A stretch of DNA of 13,029 bases, from the NCBI GenBank assembly GCA_031278295.1, contig JAITKQ010000103.1:1-13029 (forward strand). Direction: 5' to 3'. This DNA is from Spirochaetaceae bacterium. GTDB lineage: Bacteria > Spirochaetota > Spirochaetia > Treponematales > Breznakiellaceae. Position numbers and translations under genes: made by a program. The notes under the pieces are model-generated. The model worked only from the letters and a program-made list of their open reading frames with translations, did not search any database and was not told where the DNA came from. Shown one piece after another: positions 1 through 6,598 of this stretch; position 1 is the first letter of the stretch; each line of letters starts with the position of its first letter.

Positions 1-1
1 C

Positions 2-31
2 CCGCCGAGCCAAGCGCTGTTGGCTCGGCGG
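2..31 (-). terminator. Hairpin downstream of cysK, probable terminator
   Basis: A perfect 12-bp stem (2-13 paired with 20-31) closes a 6-nt loop, 17 bases beyond the cysK stop codon. Its place and strength suit an intrinsic terminator for cysK. The window ends before any U-tract on the minus strand could be seen, and there is none on the plus-strand side, so this is inferred from position and stem only. Confidence 0.55.
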
Positions 32-48
32 CCTTGCGGTCAATCCGC

Positions 49-969
49 TTATTCTTCCCAAAGCCAGGTTGAAAGGTAACGCTCCCCTGTGTCCGGAAGC
101 ACGGCGACAATTGTTTTGCCCTTGTTTTCCGGACGTTTCGACACGGTAAGGGCGGCCTCCAGCGCGGAACCGGACGAGATGCCGACCAGAAGGCCTTCCT
201 CCTTGGCGGCGCGGCGGGCGGCGTAGGCGGCCTTGATGTCGTCAGTCTGGTATATTTCGTCGATCACATTCTTGTCGAACACCTTGGGGACAAAACCCGC
301 GCCTATGCCCTGAATCTTGTGCGGTCCCGGAGCGCCGCCGGACAAAACCGGCGAACTGGAAGGTTCAACGGCGATTACCTGAACGGACGGTTTTTTGGAT
401 TTAAGATACTTGCCCGCGCCGGTAACCGTGCCGCCCGTACCTACGCCGCCTATCAGGATGTCAATTTCACCACCGGTATCCTCCCAAATCTCGGGCCCGG
501 TGGTCTTTTCGTGGATTTCGGGGTTGGACGGGTTGTCAAACTGCTGGGGAATAAACGAATTTGGAGTAACAGCCGCTATTTCTTCCGCTTTGGCGATGGC
601 CCCTTTCATACCCTTAGCGCCTTCCGTCAGCTCAAGCTTTGCCCCCAGCGCCTTCAACAGCTTACGCCGCTCTATACTCATCGTCTCCGGCATCGTCAGA
701 ATCAGCTTGTAGCCCTTTACCGCGGCGACAAAAGCCAGCCCTATGCCTGTATTACCGCTTGTCGGCTCTATAATCGTGCTGTCCTTCGTCAACCGCCCGT
801 CCTTTTCCGCCGACTCTATCATCGCCAGCGCTATGCGATCCTTCACGCTGTGCAACGGGTTAAAATATTCCAGCTTGACGTAAATATGCGCCCCGCCATC
901 GTTCAGTTTGTTAATTTTGACTATGGGTGTTTTCCCAATCAAGTCCGTGATTTTCTCTGCTCTTGCCAT
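49..969 (-). CDS. cysK: Cysteine synthase A (O-acetylserine sulfhydrylase)
   Basis: This 306-residue protein is a full-length fold-type II PLP enzyme that makes cysteine from O-acetylserine and sulfide in the cytoplasm. The PLP lysine is K43 in the motif NPLHSVKDR, where most relatives read NPxxSVKDR. The substrate loop TSGNTG is at 70-75 and the phosphate-binding glycine loop GTGGT at 177-181. The C-terminal SSGS and PDTGERYLS segments are typical of CysK. The start is the ATG at 969, preceded by a strong ribosome site AAGGAGG (975-981). The gene is monocistronic in this view, with its own sigma70-type promoter and a likely operator. It looks like a classical sulfide-using CysK rather than the thiocarboxylate-using CysM type, although it shares the window with a thiocarboxylate sulfur operon. 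The family call is very secure; the CysK/CysM distinction is inference. Confidence 0.96.
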   Translation of the reverse strand: MARAEKITDLIGKTPIVKINKLNDGGAHIYVKLEYFNPLHSVKDRIALAMIESAEKDGRLTKDSTIIEPTSGNTGIGLAFVAAVKGYKLILTMPETMSIERRKLLKALGAKLELTEGAKGMKGAIAKAEEIAAVTPNSFIPQQFDNPSNPEIHEKTTGPEIWEDTGGEIDILIGGVGTGGTVTGAGKYLKSKKPSVQVIAVEPSSSPVLSGGAPGPHKIQGIGAGFVPKVFDKNVIDEIYQTDDIKAAYAARRAAKEEGLLVGISSGSALEAALTVSKRPENKGKTIVAVLPDTGERYLSTWLWEE

Positions 970-986
970 AAAAGCCTCCTTGAAAC

Positions 987-1011
987 CTGCGGAATCCTCA
1001 ACATTCCGCAG
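987..1011. promoter_or_regulatory. Hairpin in the cysK 5' UTR (terminator-like on plus strand)
   Basis: A perfect 9-bp stem CTGCGGAAT/ATTCCGCAG has a 7-nt loop. In the cysK transcript it sits 5 nt upstream of the Shine-Dalgarno sequence and could affect message stability or ribosome access. Read on the plus strand it is followed by five T (1012-1016), like a weak intrinsic terminator that would block rightward transcription leaving cysK. Which role applies cannot be decided from sequence. Confidence 0.5.
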
Positions 1012-1038
1012 TTTTTAAAGCCGGCTTCCGCCCGCTTT

Positions 1039-1063
1039 CCTAGTAACACTAGGTATATTACTA
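1039..1063. promoter_or_regulatory. Candidate operator at the cysK promoter
   Basis: Two nested dyads overlap here: CCTAG-N5-CTAGG (1039-1053) and TAGTAA-N11-TTACTA (1041-1063). The second runs into the -10 hexamer, so a bound protein would block transcription start. The size and placement suit a dimeric repressor. For cysK a sulfur-status regulator of the Rrf2 family (CymR/IscR-like) is a natural guess, but I cannot match a specific consensus and no regulator gene lies in the window. Confidence 0.5.
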
Positions 1064-1088
1064 TATTCTCTCAGATCAAAACTGTCAA
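1060..1088 (-). promoter_or_regulatory. Sigma70-type promoter of cysK
   Basis: On the minus strand, TTGACA (1083-1088) is followed after exactly 17 bases by TATAGT (1060-1065). This is a perfect -35 and a five-of-six -10. Transcription should start near 1053, giving a leader of about 84 nt that holds part of the dyad and the 987-1011 hairpin. Confidence 0.8.
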
Positions 1089-1097
1089 CCCCCCGCT

Positions 1098-1165
1098 TAA
1101 AGTTACATTTTTCTAAATCTCAAGGCGCAGCCTTGGGGCGGCATCCAGCCCTAAAGTTACATTTT
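1098..1165. repeat. Duplicated 14-bp motif in intergenic DNA
   Basis: The 14-mer TAAAGTTACATTTT occurs at 1098-1111 and again at 1152-1165, 54 bases apart. A looser relative (ATTTTACATTTACC) lies within 1211-1224. No gene is apparent in this stretch. It seems to be part of a mosaic of short repeat modules between cysK and the lipoprotein gene. Confidence 0.6.
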
Positions 1166-1203
1166 GAAATGAGGCATTTCGCCATCGGCGGTTTTTTTCT
1201 GTC

Positions 1204-1227
1204 ACCGGTAATTTTACATTTACCGGT
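1204..1227. repeat. 8-bp inverted repeat
   Basis: ACCGGTAA (1204-1211) and TTACCGGT (1220-1227) form a perfect stem around an 8-nt AT-rich loop. There is no T-tract and no adjacent gene end, so a terminator role is not supported. It may be a boundary of the repeat mosaic. Confidence 0.4.
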
Positions 1228-1292
1228 CTATCATTGCCGAAAAAGCCGTCGTACACGAAACGCGGGGATTGGAGGGGCGCGTAGCGAATGGA

Positions 1293-1407
1293 GGGGCAAC
1301 CCAAGGGGCTTGCCTTGCGGAACCCCGCAAAGCCCGGTTTCCGGCACGAAGTGCCCCAAATGCGCCCATATTACCTGAAAAATCTTTATAAATGTAAAAC
1401 CGCTGTT
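1293..1407. repeat. Dispersed intergenic repeat, copy 1
   Basis: This stretch matches 9355-9441 in two blocks. The first (1293-1331) contains the shared core GGGGCAACCCAAGGGG and GCGGAACCCCGCAA. The second (1358-1407) contains ATTACCTGAAAAATCTTT and ends in CTGTT. An insert of about 27 bases (1332-1357) separates the blocks here and is missing from the other copy. Another shared module, AAATGAGGCATTTCG followed by CGGCGG, lies upstream here (1167-1191) but downstream in the second copy (9443-9466), so the modules are shuffled. No coding function is visible. Confidence 0.75.
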
Positions 1408-1421
1408 ATCTCACGCCTTTG

Positions 1422-1450
1422 GCCCGCCCTGCGCCCGCCGCAGGGCGGGC
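1422..1450. repeat. GC-rich 12-bp stem-loop
   Basis: GCCCGCCCTGCG (1422-1433) pairs perfectly with CGCAGGGCGGGC (1439-1450) over a 5-nt loop, with a further partial repeat CGCAGGGCGG just after. It lies about 115 bases upstream of the lipoprotein start. It lacks a T-tract. It may be a mobile-repeat hairpin or a transcription barrier; its role is unknown. Confidence 0.5.
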
Positions 1451-1525
1451 GCAGGGCGGCGGCCCCTGCCGGCCTGTATTTTCTGCTAGAATATCAGGAA
1501 GTATATCGCTATATTATAAGTATGC

Positions 1526-1539
1526 TGTCATGTATGACA
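1526..1539. promoter_or_regulatory. Short dyad upstream of the lipoprotein gene
   Basis: TGTCAT-GT-ATGACA is a perfect 6-bp dyad 27 bases before the lipoprotein start. It follows an AT-rich segment (1503-1520) that holds -10-like sequences such as TATATT and TATTAT, without a good -35. It is a possible operator or start-site element, judged from position only. Confidence 0.3.
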
Positions 1540-1566
1540 AAACTTGTAAATACAAAGGGGTAAACC

Positions 1567-3525
1567 ATGAAAACCAGATTTTTTTTTGGATTGATGGCCT
1601 TGTTGGCGGCCGCGGCTTTTCTGGCGGCTTGTAACGCGGACAACTCCGACGCTGAGGAGGCGGCGATCCTCGACTCCGCTCCGAGGTACGGGGTCAGCAT
1701 CATAACGGAGAAAGAGGATGCCGGAAGCATGATTGCCGTGTCCAACACGGACGGTGTAGTTACGACTTCCCCTGCGGGAAAGGTAAAAGCGGGGGCCACC
1801 GTTACCCTATCCGTGCGCCCGGAGCTTATCGCTACGCTAAGCGATGACGGCGGCGAGACGGGCGAGGGCGCTACCGAATACTGGTTTGTCAAGTCCATAA
1901 GCGGCGCCTACAGCATGGAGGGCGGGCCTGAAAGAACTAACGTAAGTTTCCGCCCGTCCCCAAGCGTAACAAACGAATGGACGTTCAGGATGACCCCCGG
2001 AGACCTGACGATAACGGTTGACTTTACGCAGGATCCTGACCAGAAGACCGCCGCCCTAGGCGGCCTTTACGTCAACGCGGGTGACATTAGCCCCGGCTTT
2101 ACCAAAGACAAATACGACTACACGATCACGGTTCCTTTCGACACTACGGAGTTTAGCATATCGGCGCAGGCTGAGAATCCGTATCTGACGCCTGTCATGC
2201 TGCCTGACGGCGGCGGCGGCGACAGCCTGCTGGACCTGGACTTGATGTCTGTAGAGAACGGCGGTCCGGTGTCCGAGGGTTTACACCGCTATGTGATAAG
2301 CGTTACTTCCGGGGACGGGCAAGCCTCCGCGACTTACAACATCACCGTGGTACAGCTTCCCGATCTTTCGCTGAAAGAGTTCAAGGTAAAGCAGGCGGAC
2401 AAGGACTTTGAGCGGGATTTAGCGCCTATCGGTACGCAGGACGCTTACATTCCCTATGCGGAGGGGATTACCGTTGTAGCGGAAGCCAACGACAGCGGCG
2501 CGGATATCAACATAAACCCGTCGGGAAGCATTTCCGGACTCCTCGTAAACAGCGCTAAAACAGTAAGCGTTACGGTAAGCAAGACTATTTCCAATGTAGA
2601 GGCAAGCCTGACAAGCAAAACTTATGTTTTGAATCTGTATTATGGCGAGGGCATGGCCTCGGATCCGCTGGCGGAGGGTGGTTATGTCAACTTCATACCG
2701 GGCGAGGCGGAGGGTTTTTACTACGAGGTGCATACGTTCAAGGGATCCGCTTCTCTGTCATTCAAGGACGGTAGGGAATCCATAGTTGCGGATGTATTGC
2801 TTGTAGCCGGCGGCGGCGGGGCAGGCAGCGCTTGCAACAAGATCGGGAATGACAGGGGCGGTGGTGGCGGCGCGGGAGGACTGCTGTATCAAACCGGGCA
2901 AACTCTTGAGCTGACGGGCGGTTCCATAGCGGTAGAGGTCGGTAAGGGCGGCGCGGGGGGCGTGGCACCGACGCAAGGCACGAATGGCGGGGACTCCTCT
3001 ATCGGGGACATAAGGGTACCGGGAGGAGGGGGCGGCGGTATCGGCATTAGTGACTCTAGTAACGCTATGGCCAACGGCAAAAATGGCGGTTCGGGCGGTG
3101 GAAGCGGCGCTCTAGGTGGTAATTATTTTGGCTCTCCGGGAAACGCCAACGGGGGTGATGGTATACTGGGACATAATGGAGGCGCGGGCGGTCCCAATAG
3201 CGGCGGTGGCGGCGGCGGCGCGGCGGGACCGGGCGGGACTGTAACAAACGCCAATATTGCCGGAGCCGGAGGCGCGGGCTGGAAACCGTCCGGCGAGTCT
3301 GCATGGATTGTTCAGGTTACCGGCACGGAGGAGTTTTCGCACGGCGGCAGGGGTGGCTCGTATCCGGCGGCGGCGGAAGGACAGCCCGGCGCGAACTATG
3401 GCGACGGGGGATCGGGGCGTAACGGTAAAGGCGCGGCAGGTATGGCGGGACACGACGGCATCGTGATCGTCCGCTTCCAGCGTACAGTGGATCCAGTGGA
3501 AGTGGAAAGCCAAGGGCAAGACTAA
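1567..3525 (+). CDS. Surface lipoprotein with cadherin-like and glycine-rich domains
   Basis: This 652-residue protein begins with a lipoprotein signal: basic residues, a hydrophobic run, and the lipobox LAAC with the lipidated cysteine at C22, followed by Asn. Residues about 37-155 resemble a beta-rich bacterial repeat domain ending in a TITVDF strand. Two cadherin-like beta-sandwich units follow (about 160-262 and 265-357). From about 370 to 640 there is a glycine-rich domain that opens with ADVLLVAGGGGAG and closes with GIVIVRF, the usual ends of a family found in tail-fibre-like and secreted bacterial proteins. The start ATG has AAAGGGG upstream. It is the only plus-strand gene, divergent from cysK and convergent with the glycosyltransferase gene. 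An envelope or cell-surface role, perhaps in adhesion, is inferred. The ligand is unknown. Confidence 0.88.
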   Translation: MKTRFFFGLMALLAAAAFLAACNADNSDAEEAAILDSAPRYGVSIITEKEDAGSMIAVSNTDGVVTTSPAGKVKAGATVTLSVRPELIATLSDDGGETGEGATEYWFVKSISGAYSMEGGPERTNVSFRPSPSVTNEWTFRMTPGDLTITVDFTQDPDQKTAALGGLYVNAGDISPGFTKDKYDYTITVPFDTTEFSISAQAENPYLTPVMLPDGGGGDSLLDLDLMSVENGGPVSEGLHRYVISVTSGDGQASATYNITVVQLPDLSLKEFKVKQADKDFERDLAPIGTQDAYIPYAEGITVVAEANDSGADININPSGSISGLLVNSAKTVSVTVSKTISNVEASLTSKTYVLNLYYGEGMASDPLAEGGYVNFIPGEAEGFYYEVHTFKGSASLSFKDGRESIVADVLLVAGGGGAGSACNKIGNDRGGGGGAGGLLYQTGQTLELTGGSIAVEVGKGGAGGVAPTQGTNGGDSSIGDIRVPGGGGGGIGISDSSNAMANGKNGGSGGGSGALGGNYFGSPGNANGGDGILGHNGGAGGPNSGGGGGGAAGPGGTVTNANIAGAGGAGWKPSGESAWIVQVTGTEEFSHGGRGGSYPAAAEGQPGANYGDGGSGRNGKGAAGMAGHDGIVIVRFQRTVDPVEVESQGQD

Positions 3526-3814
3526 AGTAATATTCACGCCGCGCCCGGGACTCCGGTGCCCATGCGCGGCGTAAGGCCCCGTTAGCCAGGCGCCCGTCCC
3601 GCGTCGAACACAATGCGTGAAACCCCGGTGTACGGCGTAAGAGCGGGCGGCACCCGCTCCGGAATTTGGAAGCGCTTTTACCTTGAGACGAGGCTTTTTT
3701 GATGGAGCATATTTGAAATACGAAATATTGACCCACGCTATTTACCCGTGTTAAACGCGGACAATAATTCCATCGCCCGCTTTAACACCCGCCCTCATTC
3801 ACCGGTGCCGCGTC
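3526..3814. other. Convergent intergenic spacer with three hairpins
   Basis: No gene is seen in these 289 bases. A 9-bp stem ACGCCGCGC/GCGCGGCGT (3536-3572, with an 18-nt GC-rich centre) starts 10 bases after the lipoprotein stop. A 7-bp stem GAGCGGG/CCCGCTC lies at 3641-3659. A third stem, GTGTTAAA-c-GCGG with CCGC-TTTAACAC (3748-3788), has one bulged base and lies 27 bases past the glycosyltransferase stop. The first and third probably help end the two convergent transcripts, although neither has a clean T-tract. The phrase CCGGTG..CGGCGTAAG occurs twice (3553-3575, 3626-3640), suggesting repeat decay. Confidence 0.5.
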
Positions 3815-4888
3815 TTAAACGCTTTCATTGCGGTAATCAATGATCAGTTTATAGACATCTTCCGCCGATTTATCGTAGGAGTATTTTTCCAGGACAGCGG
3901 ACGGGGGCTCGACCGGCTCCTTTAACAGGGCGTTCAGATCAACATCGGTGCTGTACGGGTCTATGTAATGGGCCGACTCTCCATATATTTCCGGCAGGCT
4001 TGCGGCCCTAGCGACGATTACGGGCGCTCCGCAGGAGAGAGCTTCCAGCGGCGTCAGCCCAAAACCTTCATAGTAGGACGGCAGGATAAAAGCCTTGCAC
4101 CTTTCCATCAACGCTTTTACTTTTTGATCATCAATGTACCCTGTCAGGATGATGTTTTTTAAACCCTTCCCGCCGCGCAGTTCCCCGTCCCGCGTTGTCG
4201 GAAGCCGCGAACCGGAAACGGCAAATGTATCTTCCGGATGTTTTGCGGCATACTCAACGATCCATTTCATGTTTTTCCGTTTTGAAATTGTTCCCAGCGA
4301 AAAATAGAACGGCTTTTCCAGCGCAGGAAAATCTAAAAATACAGAATAGTCCGGCTTTATTGTTTGGAAATGCAGCCAACTGCTGTATATCACCTGTATA
4401 CGTTCAGGGGGTATGTTAAAAGTCTTTGCGATTTCATTCCTGCTGTATTCCGAAACGGTAATAATTCTTTTTGCTTTTCGTGTGATAAGCCTGTACTGGT
4501 ACATATTGTACAAGCGTACAAGTTTATCACGAAAACCTGAAAAATCTTGAGGGAAAAGCTCACAGTATATGTCATGTAAGAAAACTATTGACGGAACAAG
4601 GGGGAGGCAGGTATTCCCGTATTCAAGCACGGTATAATTTTTATGCCGCAACAAAAATCCCTGAACCGTTATCATCTGCCAAAAAAGATGCGATTTAATT
4701 TTTGTTTTAAGCTGAATTATGTCTATATTTTTGTAATCGGGAACGGTAAGCGGGTTGGACGGAATGATAATAGCGATTTCGCCGGCGGAACAAAGTTTAT
4801 CAAGGCGCTTTGTAATTTCGAAGGCGTAACGCTCTATGCCGTTAAGCGGCCTGCATAAATACTCGCCGTCGATCAAAACTTTTTTCAC
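3815..4888 (-). CDS. Glycosyltransferase family 4 (GT-B fold)
   Basis: The 357-residue product is a retaining GT-B glycosyltransferase of the GT4 type. It has an N-terminal acceptor-side domain opening with KKVLIDGEYL and NGIERYAFE, a middle segment FSLGTISKRKN typical of the start of the nucleotide-sugar domain, and the EX7E signature E274-GFGLTPL-E282 followed by SCGAPVIV and LPEIYG. The start is taken as GTG at 4888, because it overlaps the ABC gene stop as GTGA and has AAGGA 8 bases upstream. An upstream ATG at 4936 would add 16 residues with no family resemblance. It is the last gene of the aroB-led unit and next to a PglK-like flippase, so it probably adds a sugar (perhaps mannose-like) to a lipid-linked glycan. 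Donor and acceptor cannot be read from the sequence. Base composition here looks richer in A/T than in the sulfur operon. Confidence 0.9.
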   Translation of the reverse strand: MKKVLIDGEYLCRPLNGIERYAFEITKRLDKLCSAGEIAIIIPSNPLTVPDYKNIDIIQLKTKIKSHLFWQMITVQGFLLRHKNYTVLEYGNTCLPLVPSIVFLHDIYCELFPQDFSGFRDKLVRLYNMYQYRLITRKAKRIITVSEYSRNEIAKTFNIPPERIQVIYSSWLHFQTIKPDYSVFLDFPALEKPFYFSLGTISKRKNMKWIVEYAAKHPEDTFAVSGSRLPTTRDGELRGGKGLKNIILTGYIDDQKVKALMERCKAFILPSYYEGFGLTPLEALSCGAPVIVARAASLPEIYGESAHYIDPYSTDVDLNALLKEPVEPPSAVLEKYSYDKSAEDVYKLIIDYRNESV

Positions 4889-6594
4889 TGTATTCCTTTG
4901 ATAAGGCCGTTTTCCATGCAGAGGCGGCGGCCGCATTTTTCCACCGTTGTAAGGCGGTGTGCTATAACTACCAATGTTTTACTTTTGCTCATGTCATAGA
5001 TCTCGTCCATGATTTTTGTTTCGACTTCATTATCGAGCGCGGAAGTTGCCTCGTCAAGAACAAGTATATCGGGATCGTCGTACAGGGCGCGGGCGATGCC
5101 TATGCGCTGCTTCTGTCCGCCGCTCAGTTGTATGCCGCCTTCCCCAACCCGCGTTTTTATGCCATCCTTTTGCAGCAAAAATCCCCATATATTCGCCATT
5201 TCCAGAACCTTTATCAGGCGTTTTTCGTCATAAGCGGAACCAAAAACAACATTTTCCGCGACAGAATTGTCAAAAAGATAAATACTTTGCGGTATGTATC
5301 CGATTTTTTTGCGCCAGGCGCGGACATTGCCGTCGTTCAATTCCATGCCGTCAACAAGTACAGCGCCGGACAAAGGCTTGTATATGCCGATGAGTAAATC
5401 CACAAGCGTTGATTTCCCGCTGCCGCTTGGGCCGGTAACGGCAAGTTTGTCGCCTTTGTTTATTTTGAACGATATGTCCCGTAGCACAATGGGGCCGCTA
5501 AGGTATTGAAACGAAACGTTTTCAAAACTTATTGAACGGTTAAATGTTACGGGCACGGAACCTTCGCTCACCGTCTCTCGCATAAAATTTTCATAGACAA
5601 TGTCCAGCGAGTGCTCCAGATAGGCGACCTGGTTGACATTGCCGAGCATTCTGTTGATGGACGGAAGTATCCTGTACAGCGCCAGCGCGTACATGGCTAT
5701 AACCGGGATTATGCTTTCCGCGGAACCATAACGAAAAAGTATTAGCAACACCGCCGCTACAAGCAGCGAAAAACCTATGCTCTCCAGAAGGTTGCGCGGC
5801 ATGGCGCCAAGCGTCGCGCTTATAACCTGCGCATTTGAAACCGCAAGGGTTGATTTGTCAAACTGCTTTACATAATTATCCGCGATGCCCTTAATGCGCA
5901 CGAACTTAAAATTGCCGTAGGATTCAGTTTGGATACGACCGATATGTCGTTGCCCTTCAGCCGCTTTTACGCCCAGTCTTTTGCTGTTTTTAAGGATTAT
6001 TTTTACGATGATTACAATCAAAAGTAAAAGAATGGCCGTCAGCAGCAGCGTCATACCCCAGTTTACCACCAACATAAAAGCATACAGCATCAGTATTGTA
6101 ATTGAATCCGAACATACCTGCAAAATACACAGCAAAATTTGGCTCACATTTTGCGCCTGAGCTATACCATTGTATAATTCCGATGTGTTTTTTTGTACAT
6201 AAAGTTTATACGGCAATGCCAGGTATTTTTCATACAGGTCATCCGCAAGATACCGGAAAGTGCCGAGCGCGAAACGGTTTTGTATATACGTGTAAAATAC
6301 GTTGTACGCCGCCCGTAACACATAAAAAGCGATGATCCCAAGCCCAAAACAAAGTATAAAATTATCTTTAGAGGTAAAACCGAGAAACCTGAATACCGCG
6401 TTGTACCTGCCTCTATCCAGCATATCCGGAGTTGACGCAACGGAGATGAACGGCATTATTACCGAGATTCCAAATGTCTCTATAACCGACAGCAGAATCG
6501 TCATAAAAAGCAACACGACAAGCCTTAGCTTGTGTTTACGTTGCAGTAGCGTCCGCAACATGGATATAATCGGTGTAACAAAATTAACATTCAT
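4885..6594 (-). CDS. pglK: ABC transporter with fused permease, PglK-type lipid-linked oligosaccharide flippase
   Basis: This 569-residue half-transporter has an N-terminal membrane domain of about six helices (about 1-330) and a C-terminal ATPase. Walker A GPSGSGKST is at 388-396, the Q-loop glutamine (IPQS) near 436, the signature LSGGQ at 490-494, Walker B ILVLDE at 510-515 and the switch histidine (AHR) near 546. The N-terminal phrase SVIETFGISVIMPFISVAS closely recalls Campylobacter PglK, which flips undecaprenyl-linked heptasaccharide for N-glycosylation. The neighbouring glycosyltransferase supports a glycan role. The start chosen is the ATG at 6594, 4 nt after the preceding stop. It has no clear ribosome site, so translation may be coupled. 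Starts at 6666 or 6663 would overlap the upstream gene by about 65 nt, and 6561 is also possible. A lipid or peptide exporter of the same superfamily is the alternative. Confidence 0.88.
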   Translation of the reverse strand: MNVNFVTPIISMLRTLLQRKHKLRLVVLLFMTILLSVIETFGISVIMPFISVASTPDMLDRGRYNAVFRFLGFTSKDNFILCFGLGIIAFYVLRAAYNVFYTYIQNRFALGTFRYLADDLYEKYLALPYKLYVQKNTSELYNGIAQAQNVSQILLCILQVCSDSITILMLYAFMLVVNWGMTLLLTAILLLLIVIIVKIILKNSKRLGVKAAEGQRHIGRIQTESYGNFKFVRIKGIADNYVKQFDKSTLAVSNAQVISATLGAMPRNLLESIGFSLLVAAVLLILFRYGSAESIIPVIAMYALALYRILPSINRMLGNVNQVAYLEHSLDIVYENFMRETVSEGSVPVTFNRSISFENVSFQYLSGPIVLRDISFKINKGDKLAVTGPSGSGKSTLVDLLIGIYKPLSGAVLVDGMELNDGNVRAWRKKIGYIPQSIYLFDNSVAENVVFGSAYDEKRLIKVLEMANIWGFLLQKDGIKTRVGEGGIQLSGGQKQRIGIARALYDDPDILVLDEATSALDNEVETKIMDEIYDMSKSKTLVVIAHRLTTVEKCGRRLCMENGLIKGIQ

Positions 6595-6598
6595 AACG

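Noticed and set aside
319..1116. Long plus-strand reading frame opposite cysK
   Set aside because: It is antisense to a clear cysK gene, has no recognisable motifs and no ribosome site; an artefact of GC-rich codon use.
4889..4936. Longer glycosyltransferase starting at ATG 4936
   Set aside because: The added 16 residues are unlike the family and overlap the ABC gene; the GTG at 4888 has a ribosome site and a GTGA overlap with the upstream stop.
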